From contig DIZF01000019.1 in assembly GCA_002427815.1 (NCBI GenBank), forward strand, positions 110,275-158,866: a DNA stretch of 48,592 nucleotides. Direction: 5' to 3'. Both the position numbers and the translations under genes were made by a program. A model generated the notes under the pieces. The model was not told where the DNA came from. It saw only the letters and a program-made list of their open reading frames with translations, and made no database searches. Below are positions 41,066-48,592 of this stretch, in pieces; position 1 is the first letter of the stretch, and the number at the start of each line of letters is the position of its first letter. Source of the DNA: Ramlibacter tataouinensis. GTDB taxonomy: Bacteria; Pseudomonadota; Gammaproteobacteria; Burkholderiales; Burkholderiaceae_C.

Positions 41066-41992
41066 ATGTCGATGATGACTTTCAAACAGCTCGAGGCCCT
41101 GTACTGGGTGGCGCATCTGGGCGGTTTTTCACCTGCGGCCAACCGTCTGCACACGACGCAGTCCGCGATCTCCAAGCGGATCCACGAAATCGAGGCGACG
41201 TTCGAGATCGAGCTGTTCGACCGCAGTGCGCGCAGTGCGCGGCTCACCGAAAAGGGTGAGCAACTCCTCGTGCTGGCCAAACAGCTGCTGGAGCAACGGG
41301 ATCGGGCCGTCGAGGAAATGTCGCGCCCGGAGGTCGTGCAACGGCGGGTCAGGCTGGGCGTCACCGAGTTGACGGCGATGACCTGGCTGCCACGGTTGGT
41401 CCGGTTGATCCAGGAGTACTACCCCAAAGTGGTCATCGAGCCCGACGTCGACCTGAGCATGGGCCTGAGGGACAAACTGCTGGCCGATGAAGTCGACCTG
41501 ATCGTGGTGCCGGACACTTTTCAAGATGCCCGCTTCAGTTCAAAGCCAGTCAGCAGCGTTGAAAGCGCCTGGATGTGCAGCCCCACCGTCATGGACACGA
41601 CCAAGCCGATCAAGATGCACGACCTGGCCAAGCACCGCCTGCTGGTGCAAGGCGACAAGTCGGGCACCGGAATCATTTACGACCGATGGTTCAAGTCGGT
41701 CGGCATCGATCTTCCTTCCGTCATTACCAGCAACAACATGGTTGCCCTGATTGGCATGACGGTGGCGGGGCTGGGCATCAGCTACTTGCCCAAGCACTGC
41801 CTGTCCGCGCTGACCGCGAACGGTTCCTTGGCCGTTCTTCGGGTCTCGCCGACACTACCCAGGATCCAGTATGTGGCGATGTACCGTGGCGAGCTGCGGG
41901 GCTCGCTTCTCACCTCCATCATCATGCTGGCCCAGAACTGCTCCGACTTCAACCGGATGTTTCAGACGCAGGAGATTGGCGGGGTGGTTTGA
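41066..41992 (+). CDS. LysR family transcriptional regulator
   Basis: A 308-residue LysR protein with an N-terminal HTH (MTFKQLEALYWVAHLGGFSP, then TTQSAISKRIHEIE) and an effector domain from about residue 90. It is divergent from the RraA-relic/aminotransferase/amino acid ABC operon and probably regulates it. I place the start at 41066 after AGGGAG; two further in-frame ATGs follow within three codons. The longer frame from 40928 lacks LysR similarity. Confidence 0.9.
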   Translation: MSMMTFKQLEALYWVAHLGGFSPAANRLHTTQSAISKRIHEIEATFEIELFDRSARSARLTEKGEQLLVLAKQLLEQRDRAVEEMSRPEVVQRRVRLGVTELTAMTWLPRLVRLIQEYYPKVVIEPDVDLSMGLRDKLLADEVDLIVVPDTFQDARFSSKPVSSVESAWMCSPTVMDTTKPIKMHDLAKHRLLVQGDKSGTGIIYDRWFKSVGIDLPSVITSNNMVALIGMTVAGLGISYLPKHCLSALTANGSLAVLRVSPTLPRIQYVAMYRGELRGSLLTSIIMLAQNCSDFNRMFQTQEIGGVV

Positions 41993-42033
41993 ACGCGCTC
42001 AGCTCCGCGTCGCCCGATCGCCGGCACGGCCGT

Positions 42034-42068
42034 GTGGACGCAGTTCGCGAGGTGGGTGGTGGGGTGAG
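42034..42068 (+). repeat. Dispersed 35-bp repeat, copy 2
   Basis: 33 of 35 bases match 2328-2362, same orientation, 39.7 kb apart. It lies between the convergent LysR and UxaA-type genes, in a stretch with no gene. The shared reading frame ends QFARWVVG and a stop. Confidence 0.6.
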
Positions 42069-42104
42069 GAGAATCCTGAGCCAGCGAGGGCTCGAGCGCG
42101 CCGG

Positions 42105-43634
42105 TCACATCTGCGCACCGATCATCCAAGGAACTGTTTCTTCGTTACCGACGCCAAGGTGCTCGCTCTTCGACTTCTCGCCAGACGCCACGGCCAGCAT
42201 CTTCTCGAAGATTTCCCTGCCCTTTTGCTCGAGCGTGGCGTCGCCGTCCATGATGTCGCCGCAATTGACGTCCATGTCGTCCCGCATGCGTGCGTACATC
42301 CTTGAATTCGTCGCGAGCTTGATGGAGGGCGCCGGCTTCGATCCAAAGCAGGATCCCCGGCCAGTCGTGAAAGCAACCAGGTTCGCCCCGCTGGCGATCT
42401 GGCCGGTGGCGCCCATCGGGTCGTAACCGGGCGCGTCCATGAACACCAGCCCTCGAGCGGTGATCGGTTCCGCGTACCGATAGACACCCATCAGAGCCGA
42501 CGAGCCACTCTTCGCAACGGCGCCCAGCGACTTCTCGAGAATTGTCGTCAATCCGCCCGCCTTGTTGCCGGGAGTCGGGTTGTTGTCAATGCTGCCCTTC
42601 TCCCGGTCGGCGTAATCTTCCCACCACTTGATCAGGTCGACGATGCCTTGGCCCATCTCGCGCGAGACCGCACGTCGCGTGAGAAGGTGCTCTGCCCCAT
42701 AGATCTCCGGGGTCTCGCTCAGGATCGCAGTGCCACCCTGCGCCACCAGCAGGTCGACCGCGACCCCGAGTGCCGGATTCGCCGTGATGCCGGAGTAGCC
42801 GTCGGATCCACCGCACTGCAACGCGACCGTCAGGTGCGCCGCGGAAACCGGCTTCCTGCTGCATTCGTTCGCCGCGGGAAGCATCTTCTCGATCGCGGCA
42901 ATGGCCGCGTCAGCGGTCTTGCGCGTGCCGCCCAGGTCCTGTATCACCAAAGGGACGGTCGTGCGGCCGGGCTCAATCCCCTGAGCCAGAAACATGGCGC
43001 CCATCTGATTGGATTCGCAGCCCAACCCGATGACCACTATGCCCGCGAAATTCGCATGTTTCACATAGCCGCCGAGCGTCCGTCGCAACTGCTTCACGCC
43101 GTCGCCGTTGTGGTCGATGCAACAACCGAAGCTGTGCGTGACCGGAACCACCCCGTCGACGTTGGGGTAGGCATCGACCGTGCCCGGGCGCGAAAAATGC
43201 TCGACGACGAGCTTGGTCACGGAAGACGAGCAATTGACAGTGCTCACCACGCCAATGTAGTTGCGCGTCGCTACCCGACCGTCCGGCCGCTCGAAGCCCA
43301 AAAACGTTTCGGCCGTTGTGGCAGTGTCAGGCTGCCGGGCGTCGGCCCCGAAAGCATAGTCGCGCTGGAACGCCCCCATTGCCAGGTTATGCGTGTGCAC
43401 GTGTTCGCCCCGGCGAATCTGTTGGGTTGCAAATCCAATGATCTGTCCATAACGTCGGACCGGTTCTGACTGCTGGATATCGGCTATCGCAACCTTGTGT
43501 GCCGCTGGTATGTCGGCGCTGAGCACTACGCCTGCGTACTCCGACAGGACACTGCCGCCTGGAAGTGCGTGCCGGGCGATCGCAACGTTGTCGTTCGGAT
43601 CCAGCCTGAGAGCCAGGGATTCACCATTCACCAT
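42105..43634 (-). CDS. UxaA-family hydrolyase (altronate/galactarate dehydratase-like)
   Basis: A 509-residue protein with an N-terminal SAF domain (residues 1-95, including LRLDPNDNVAIARHALPGGS) and a C-terminal UxaA domain: FLGFERPDGRVATRNYIGVV, VTHSFGCCIDHNGDG, GLGCESNQMG and CGGSDGYSGITANPALG. These enzymes dehydrate sugar acids to 2-keto-3-deoxy acids with an iron cofactor bound by conserved Cys/His. GGGAG lies 6 bases before the ATG at 43634. It is last in an operon with TctC, an FAD oxidoreductase and GntR, suggesting sugar-acid breakdown. Confidence 0.9.
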   Translation of the reverse strand: MVNGESLALRLDPNDNVAIARHALPGGSVLSEYAGVVLSADIPAAHKVAIADIQQSEPVRRYGQIIGFATQQIRRGEHVHTHNLAMGAFQRDYAFGADARQPDTATTAETFLGFERPDGRVATRNYIGVVSTVNCSSSVTKLVVEHFSRPGTVDAYPNVDGVVPVTHSFGCCIDHNGDGVKQLRRTLGGYVKHANFAGIVVIGLGCESNQMGAMFLAQGIEPGRTTVPLVIQDLGGTRKTADAAIAAIEKMLPAANECSRKPVSAAHLTVALQCGGSDGYSGITANPALGVAVDLLVAQGGTAILSETPEIYGAEHLLTRRAVSREMGQGIVDLIKWWEDYADREKGSIDNNPTPGNKAGGLTTILEKSLGAVAKSGSSALMGVYRYAEPITARGLVFMDAPGYDPMGATGQIASGANLVAFTTGRGSCFGSKPAPSIKLATNSRMYARMRDDMDVNCGDIMDGDATLEQKGREIFEKMLAVASGEKSKSEHLGVGNEETVPWMIGAQM

Positions 43635-43645
43635 GAAAGACTCCC

Positions 43646-44617
43646 TCACTCGATCGTGATGCCGGCCTGCTTGATCACGGAAGCCCACTTGACCATCTCG
43701 GACTTCAACGTATCCCGGAATTGCTCAGGGGAGCTGGGCGTCAGCTCGAGCCCCTGGGCACCGAGCAGTTTCTGCACTTCCGGCCGCGCGAGCGCTTTTC
43801 GCACAGACGCGTTGATGCGATCCACCACGTCCTTGGGCATGCCGCGCGGCCCGACGATACCGAACCACGCGGTGGTCTCAAAGCCCGGAAAGCCGGATTC
43901 AGCGACGGTGGGAACGTCCGGCATCGCCGGCGATCGCTTGGCGCTCGTGACGGCGATCGCGCGTACCCCGCCTGCCCTCACATGCGGCACAGCGGTGGCC
44001 ATCTGATCGAACAACATCTCGATCTGGCCGCCCATCACGTCCGTCATGGCCGCTGCATTACCCTTGTAAGGCACGTGCTTAATGTCCACCTTTGTCGTGC
44101 TCTTGAACAGTTCACAGGCCAGGTGTTGAGAAGTGCCGTTGCCACCCGAGCCGCAGTTGAAGCGGCCGGGATTCGCTTTGGCCAGCGCCACCAGTTCACG
44201 GACATTCTTTGCCGGGAAGCTGTTATTGGTGACCAGCATCAGCGGCGACGCGGCGAGCATGGAAATCGGCGTGAAGTCCTCGATCGGGTCATAGGGCACC
44301 TTGGCGAACAGGCTCGAGTTGGTGACGTGCGTGATCGGGACCACCATCAGGGTATAGCCATCCGCAGGTTGCTTGGCTACGTACTGCGATCCGATGATGC
44401 CGCTCGCTCCCGCCCGGTTCTCGACGATCACCGTCTGCTTCCAGTCTGCGCCGAGCTTTTGGCTCAGCACCCGAGACAACAAGTCGACAGTGCCGCCCGG
44501 TGGGTATGCAGCGACGATCGTGACCGGTTTGGCCGGATAAGCCGGCTCTGCGAGCACCGCAGCGCCCGCGCCCAACCACAGCGCTGCTGCGGTGGCAAAG
44601 AATGAAAGAACCTTCAT
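43646..44617 (-). CDS. Tripartite tricarboxylate transporter receptor (TctC/Bug family)
   Basis: A 323-residue Bug receptor with signal peptide ending VLAEPAYP. Hallmarks are KPVTIVAAYPPGGTVDLLSR, TVIVENRAGASGIIGSQYVA and PADGYTLMVV. Its ATG at 44617 follows AAAGGA. No membrane components are nearby. It lies 11 bases before the UxaA-type gene, so it likely binds the sugar acid or related carboxylate used by the operon. Confidence 0.9.
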   Translation of the reverse strand: MKVLSFFATAAALWLGAGAAVLAEPAYPAKPVTIVAAYPPGGTVDLLSRVLSQKLGADWKQTVIVENRAGASGIIGSQYVAKQPADGYTLMVVPITHVTNSSLFAKVPYDPIEDFTPISMLAASPLMLVTNNSFPAKNVRELVALAKANPGRFNCGSGGNGTSQHLACELFKSTTKVDIKHVPYKGNAAAMTDVMGGQIEMLFDQMATAVPHVRAGGVRAIAVTSAKRSPAMPDVPTVAESGFPGFETTAWFGIVGPRGMPKDVVDRINASVRKALARPEVQKLLGAQGLELTPSSPEQFRDTLKSEMVKWASVIKQAGITIE

Positions 44618-44652
44618 GACAATTTCCTTTACTCGAGGGGTTGAACAGATGG

Positions 44653-46098
44653 CTAGGCGGCCTGCGGCATGAGCTTCTCGGCGGCCGAGCCCACGTCGAT
44701 GCCTTGCTGCGAGAGAGCACCTTGCAGCTCTCGCACATCGAGCGCTGCGGGCGTGATCCCTTGCGCGGCGGCAAGCGCTGCGCCGACACCGGCAATCTGA
44801 CCGGTCACCAGGCAGCAGTACTGGCCACGGGTCCACATGTCGGCGTCGTGGGTCACCGACAGCACGCGGCCGCTGACGGTCATGCCCTCGACCCGGTTCG
44901 GCGTGAACACGCGCCAGGGGATCTCGAACCAAGTCAGGTCGGTTGTCACCGTGCGGTAGACGGCGTCGCTCGGTGCGCCCTCGCCCCCCTCGGCCTTGTG
45001 CCAGTCGCGCCCGGCTGCCATGTGGCGCCAGACACGCACCACACTGTCGTCGAAGGTTCGCTGTGCGATCAGGTCCTCCTGCGGAAGCACGTAGGAGCCG
45101 CGCACACGGCGCGTTTCCCGCACACCGACTGTCGGGGACGAGTCGATCACATAGGCATTCTCGAAACCGGGAATGTACTTGCGGATAACGGTCTTCAGTT
45201 GCCGATTTTGCAGTCGAGCCTCTGTGTCCGCGCGCGAAATATCCCACGCGTTGGTGCCGTCGACGCCGTACACGCGCGAGTTGTTGACGGTAACGATGCC
45301 GCGTGCGACGTCGATGCCTTCAAAACGAAGGTAATGGATCTGTTCCGGGAGTTCCCCGGCGGCACGAGCTTTTTCAGCGATATGGAAGAAGCCGGACAGT
45401 CGCACCAGCCCCTTCTCGGGCGAGATGATGTGGAAGTTCGGGTCCGCGGTGAAATACTCCTTCGGCTGGCTGCGGCAGTACTCGATGACCTTTGCGAGGT
45501 CAACGCCGCCAAGCCTGAAGAGCACACTCATCGGCCGCATCTTGTTGTCCTTCTCGCGCCCCAGGACGTACTCGGCACCGGCTGCGGCCGCGACATCGGC
45601 GTCGCCGGTGGCGTCGACCACCGTGCGGGCCAGAATGGCCTGGCGACCCGACTTGTTTTGAACGATCACCCCTTTGATGCGCGAACCCTCCATGATCGCG
45701 TCCTCGATCCACGTGTAGTTCAGCACTTCAACGCCAGCCTGAGTCAGCAGGTCGACAGATACTTGCTTGAATCCTTCGGGGTCAAACGGAAAGGTCGGCC
45801 CGCTGATGTTTCCTTCGCCCCGCTCGGCCAGCGTCAGTGCCATTTCCCGGGCAACGCCGGTCATGCGTGAAACCGGCACGTTCCAGGTGTTCATGATCAC
45901 GGCCGTGGCAGCTCCGCCAAGGAAGGCGTTGCGCTCGATGACCATCGTTTTGGCGCCAGCGCGAGCAGCGCCGAGTGCGGCACCGATGCCGGATACACCG
46001 CCGCCGCACACCAGCACATCGACTTCGCGGACGATGGGTGTCTTGCGGGGCGGTTCGACAAGGAAGCCCTCCTGGCTGTGGATGGAACTGGGTTGCAC
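44653..46098 (-). CDS. FAD-dependent oxidoreductase (FAD_oxidored, PF12831-like)
   Basis: A flavoprotein of about 481 residues: VDVLVCGGGVSGIGAALGAA provides the dinucleotide-binding GxGxxG, followed by VIERNAFLGGAAT, and TVVDATGDADVAAAAGAEYV is the typical second FAD-contact segment. I choose the GTG at 46098 because AGGAG lies 10 bases upstream; a TTG at 46125 without a ribosome site would add nine residues. Proteins of this family oxidise diverse organic acids or act in maturation roles. It lies between the GntR gene and the TctC gene of the same operon; substrate unknown. Confidence 0.85.
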   Translation of the reverse strand: MQPSSIHSQEGFLVEPPRKTPIVREVDVLVCGGGVSGIGAALGAARAGAKTMVIERNAFLGGAATAVIMNTWNVPVSRMTGVAREMALTLAERGEGNISGPTFPFDPEGFKQVSVDLLTQAGVEVLNYTWIEDAIMEGSRIKGVIVQNKSGRQAILARTVVDATGDADVAAAAGAEYVLGREKDNKMRPMSVLFRLGGVDLAKVIEYCRSQPKEYFTADPNFHIISPEKGLVRLSGFFHIAEKARAAGELPEQIHYLRFEGIDVARGIVTVNNSRVYGVDGTNAWDISRADTEARLQNRQLKTVIRKYIPGFENAYVIDSSPTVGVRETRRVRGSYVLPQEDLIAQRTFDDSVVRVWRHMAAGRDWHKAEGGEGAPSDAVYRTVTTDLTWFEIPWRVFTPNRVEGMTVSGRVLSVTHDADMWTRGQYCCLVTGQIAGVGAALAAAQGITPAALDVRELQGALSQQGIDVGSAAEKLMPQAA

Positions 46099-46130
46099 GA
46101 TATTGCTGCTCCTGGGTTGGACCAAGCTGC

Positions 46131-46793
46131 TCAGCTGTTGGCTGCGGGGCGGCTCTGGTATGAAAAAAGGGTTGCCTCGTACGACAGTCGCACGTGTTCA
46201 CGAGCGCTTGCTTCGGCATCTGCGGCGTTGCGCGCTTTCACAGCATTGAGGATTGCGCGGTGTTCGCGAGTTGCCGCGTCACGGCGTTGCGCGTCGGCGC
46301 GCAGGACCGAGCGGCGTGAGTGGACGATCTGCCCATTCAGCGAATCGAGGATGTTTGCCAGGCGCTGGTTGCGAGCCGCGACAATCAAAAGGTTGTGAAA
46401 GTCCGTTCCGATTTGCGCCCAGAGATGCCAGTCCTGTTCGTTCTCATAGCGCACGCACAAATTCTCGAGTTCAGCGAGCTCTGCATCTGTTGCGCGCTGC
46501 GCGGCGCAGCGCGCGGCAGTGCCTTCCAGGGACTCGCGCAACTCAAAAAGCTCGCGCAAGTCATCCATTGAGCGGTGGGGAACGATGTAGCCTCGCGTCG
46601 GCACGACCTGCACGAAGCCGTCGCGGGCCAGCACTTTCAGCGCCTCGCGCACCGGAGTACGGCTCATGCCCATCTGTGATGCCAGATGCACCTCAAACAG
46701 CGGCGCTCCCGGCGCGAACTCTCCCTGAATAATCGCCTCCCGCACCTGCTGGTACGCATGAGTCGCCAGGTCTTCATTCTTGAGATTCAGCAT
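46131..46793 (-). CDS. GntR family transcriptional regulator (FCD/FadR subfamily)
   Basis: A 220-residue GntR protein. The winged helix spans residues 1-70 (THAYQQVREAIIQGEFAPGA and MGMSRTPVREALKVLARDGF) and the all-helical FCD effector domain follows, with Asp/His metal ligands in DFHNLL, THREHRAIL-like TREHRAILNA and AREHVRLSYE. First gene of the FAD oxidoreductase/TctC/UxaA operon. The ATG at 46793 lies 13 bases after a 30-bp perfect palindrome, so autorepression is likely. A GTG inside the palindrome (46814) could add seven residues. No Shine-Dalgarno is visible for either. Confidence 0.9.
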   Translation of the reverse strand: MLNLKNEDLATHAYQQVREAIIQGEFAPGAPLFEVHLASQMGMSRTPVREALKVLARDGFVQVVPTRGYIVPHRSMDDLRELFELRESLEGTAARCAAQRATDAELAELENLCVRYENEQDWHLWAQIGTDFHNLLIVAARNQRLANILDSLNGQIVHSRRSVLRADAQRRDAATREHRAILNAVKARNAADAEASAREHVRLSYEATLFSYQSRPAANS

Positions 46794-46805
46794 ATGTGGA
46801 CGTTG

Positions 46806-46835
46806 TGTGGACACCGTGTATACACGGTGTCCACA
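46806..46835. promoter_or_regulatory. Perfect 30-bp palindrome, GntR operator
   Basis: The left half TGTGGACACCGTGTA (46806-46820) is followed without spacer by its exact complement. The central GTGTATACAC matches the TATAC-type core known for FadR/VanR-like GntR operators. It lies directly before the GntR gene start and would let the regulator shut off the whole operon. Confidence 0.75.
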
Positions 46836-46940
46836 TCATAATACCGGCACGCCGCTGCGCGCCAGCGATTCAAGCAGGTGAATACCCTGGGTTTGTGACG
46901 GACTGTAGCTGTGACCTGTCGATGGGAGTCAGCGAAGGGG

Positions 46941-47313
46941 CATCGAAATCGCCCCGCGCGGCTCGGTCTTCAAGACGGCGCGCAAGCAACTGAAGGCGGC
47001 CGAGTCCCGCGCGGGTTTCGGCGCGGACTACCACCTGCGCTTCGACTCGGCCCGCGCGCTGTTCTCGGAACTGACGTCGGCGCGCATCGACCTGCTGGAG
47101 GCCTTGCGCCAATGCGGCCCATGCTCCGTCTATGCCCTGGCAAAAACCGTTGAACGCAACTATTCCAACGTCCACACCGATATTGCCAAGCTGGAAGAGC
47201 ACGGCCTGGTCCAGCGCACACCCGAAGATGCCGTGTTTGTGCCCTTCGAGTCCGTGGAGATTCACCTTGCCTTGTTCAAACGGACCGCCGCGCAGCGGCA
47301 AAACATCAAATAA
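46941..47313 (+). pseudogene. Second copy of the winged-HTH gene, start codon deleted
   Basis: The frame gives IEIAPRGSVFKTARKQLKAA through to IHLALFKRTAAQRQNIK, closely matching the HTH gene at 14752-15114. Its first 71 bases are identical to that gene; the rest shows roughly four-fifths identity. Upstream, GAAGG is retained, but compared with the intact copy the 17 bases carrying the GTG start are replaced by two, and no ATG, GTG or TTG occurs between the preceding stop and the conserved region. Only an internal TTG at 47104 could start a 69-residue product. Followed by DUF4160/DUF2442 genes. Confidence 0.7.
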
Positions 47314-47338
47314 CCCAAGCGTTTAGGTTCGTGCTACC

Positions 47339-47567
47339 ATGCCCACGGTTCACCGGTTCGACGGCCTGCGCGTGGTGATCTATCCCAACGACCATCGCCC
47401 CGCGCAACGGCTGCGAGGCGGTGTTCAAGTTGAACGCGCCCGACGGGCAGCCGGAGCTGCGCGAAAACTATGGTTTTGCCGCACGCGAGCTGACAGCGAT
47501 CAAGGGCGAGTTGGCCAAACAGTTGAAGCGGCTGTATGCCGAATGGAGAGCGATTCATGGCGAATGA
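47339..47567 (+). pseudogene. DUF4160 family gene with frameshifting deletion
   Basis: It starts MPTVHRFDGLRVVIYPNDHR and after about 47404 continues in another frame as NGCEAVFKLNAPDGQPELRE, then NYGFAARELTAIKGELAKQL and AEWRAIHGE before the stop. The normal HVHV-type segment between HRPA and NGCE is missing, consistent with loss of about 17 bases. DUF4160 proteins are small, often found next to DUF2442 genes, and thought to form toxin-antitoxin-like pairs. The stop overlaps the DUF2442 start by 11 bases. Confidence 0.75.
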
Positions 47568-47982
47568 GCAAAGCAGCGTGAAAGCCGCGAATGCACGGGC
47601 TGCGGCACGCCTGGCCACCAGCCCCACGGCGGTGGCCGCGCGTTACGACCGGCGGGTGGGGCGCATCGTCGTGGCACTGAGCAGCGGGCTTGAAATTGCC
47701 TTCAAGCCGCACGACGCCCAGGGGCTGGAAGCCGCGCGCCCGGCGCAGTTGGCCGGCATCGAGATTTCGCCCTCCGGGCTGGGTCTGCACTTTCCGGAAC
47801 TGGACGCGGACCTGTACCTGCCCGCGCTGCTGGAGGGTTTTCTGGGGTCGCGCAAATGGATGGCGTCAGCCATGGGCAAGGCCGGAGGGCAAGCCACCAC
47901 CAAACAGAAAGCCACCGCTGCTCGCGCCAATGGCCGCCTGGGCGGCAGGCCCCGCAAGCCCCGGCCGCTGGAAACGGCCTGA
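47557..47982 (+). CDS. DUF2442 family protein
   Basis: A 141-residue protein with a DUF2442 core (TAVAARYDRRVGRIVVALSS through FPELDADLYLPALLEGFLG) and a basic Lys/Arg/Ala-rich tail of about 40 residues (KATAARANGRLGGRPRKPRP) that could bind nucleic acid. It starts inside the end of the broken DUF4160 gene, the usual arrangement for this pair, in which DUF2442 may be the antitoxin or regulator. Intact while its partner is broken. Function is inferred from family context only. Confidence 0.8.
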   Translation: MANEQSSVKAANARAAARLATSPTAVAARYDRRVGRIVVALSSGLEIAFKPHDAQGLEAARPAQLAGIEISPSGLGLHFPELDADLYLPALLEGFLGSRKWMASAMGKAGGQATTKQKATAARANGRLGGRPRKPRPLETA

Positions 47983-48048
47983 GGCGCAAGCTGCCCCCGC
48001 CGTCCGCCACTTCAAAGGCGGCCCGGTGGTCATGTCCTGACGCGGGCG

Positions 48049-48450
48049 TCAGGCGTCGTTGACCGTCTCGTGAGTGGCCGGCATCAGGATCTCGAGCAGC
48101 TCGCAATCGTCTGACCAGCCCACCACCGTGTGGCGAATGCCCGGCGGCTGCACCCAGCAGGAGCCGGGAACCAGCCGGTGCCGGCCCTCCCCCTCGAACT
48201 CGGTTTCGAACCAGCCCTTGAGGCAATACACCATCTGGAACAGCACGTCGTGGTGGTGCTTGACGCTCAGCCGCGGGCTGAACGGCGCTGTCATGCGGAT
48301 GATGTGCGCCGCCGCCAGCCCATTGGTTGCGGCCGCGAAGCCCAGGTCACGGTAGGCGGAGTATTCGCGCAGACCGCCGCCCTTGAAGTCGGCCTCGCCG
48401 GGATGACTGATCGCGAAGCGCTGGGGCGTATCCGGTAGCGGCAGGTGCAT
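48049..48450 (-). CDS. Cupin domain protein
   Basis: A 133-residue single-domain cupin. SVKHHHDVLFQMVYCLKG is the first cupin motif with clustered His, and PGSCWVQPPGIRHTVVGWSD the second, together giving a mononuclear metal site. No signal peptide or DNA-binding domain. Small cupins of this kind can be sensors, dioxygenases or sugar isomerases; no neighbour indicates which. The start at 48450 is the only ATG consistent with the fold. Confidence 0.8.
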   Translation of the reverse strand: MHLPLPDTPQRFAISHPGEADFKGGGLREYSAYRDLGFAAATNGLAAAHIIRMTAPFSPRLSVKHHHDVLFQMVYCLKGWFETEFEGEGRHRLVPGSCWVQPPGIRHTVVGWSDDCELLEILMPATHETVNDA

Positions 48451-48592
48451 GCGAGCCTCGCAACGAATGGTGGAAGGCTGCCATCAAACTGCAATTCTTC
48501 AGCGCGCGCAAGCGGGCTTGCAGCTACGCGCAAGGTGGCCCGGCTTCGGCCAGCGAGAGGCCGGCGCCGGGCCCCAGCCATCAGAAGCTGCG

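Noticed and set aside
48451..48592. Gene at the right end of the window
   Set aside because: Only Arg/Ala-rich short frames are open on both strands; nothing recognisable in these 142 bases.

Overview
This GC-rich window looks like a chromosomal accessory or catabolic region of a betaproteobacterium of the Burkholderiales, with Comamonadaceae or Alcaligenaceae as the best guess. The reasons are two orphan TctC/Bug receptors, many LysR/GntR/AraC/LacI-controlled catabolic operons, a fused DctQM TRAP permease, and a cold-shock/excalibur protein. No rRNA, tRNA, CRISPR array or phage module was found. The assignment is an inference from gene content; nothing was searched.

Layout. 1-2.0 kb: a Met-rich lipoprotein faces a CusF-like and DUF411 copper pair. 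2.0-2.5 kb: non-coding DNA with palindromes and a dispersed repeat. 2.5-7.2 kb (+): a DadA-like oxidase, an SDR and a polar amino acid ABC transporter. 7.3-14.6 kb: a LacI regulator divergent from a five-gene operon (TRAP receptor, fused TRAP permease, VOC protein, RuBisCO-like protein, DUF1537 kinase). 14.7-15.1 kb: a small HTH regulator with its own inverted repeat. 15.3-23.7 kb (-): two SxxK serine hydrolases, a peptide-binding protein and a complete Opp/Dpp transporter, interrupted between receptor and permease by a palindrome-rich MITE-like element. 23.8-26.9 kb: a crotonase and a CaiB-type CoA-transferase, divergent from a LysR gene. 26.9-27.4 kb: gene debris. 27.6-31.3 kb (-): RraA-like protein, 2-hydroxyacid dehydrogenase, TctC and AraC. 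31.5-35.2 kb (-): a hybrid histidine kinase with four PAS domains and a response regulator. 35.4-35.9 kb: the cold-shock/excalibur protein. 36.2-40.9 kb (-): a second amino acid ABC transporter, an aminotransferase and a broken RraA gene, divergent from a second LysR gene. 42.1-46.8 kb (-): UxaA-type dehydratase, TctC, FAD oxidoreductase and GntR, under a perfect 30-bp palindrome. 46.9-48.0 kb (+): a start-less copy of the HTH gene, a broken DUF4160 gene and an intact DUF2442 gene. 48.0-48.5 kb (-): a cupin.

Most of the window pairs one uptake system with a few enzymes and one local regulator, as in an organism scavenging amino acids, amide oligomers, sugar acids and other carboxylates. The most distinctive module is the TRAP/VOC/RuBisCO-like/DUF1537 operon. 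It resembles the kinase plus RuBisCO-like half of D-apiose/isoapionate catabolism, but upstream oxidation enzymes are absent and a VOC protein is present. A second theme is decay: at least six genes are broken by short or internal deletions.
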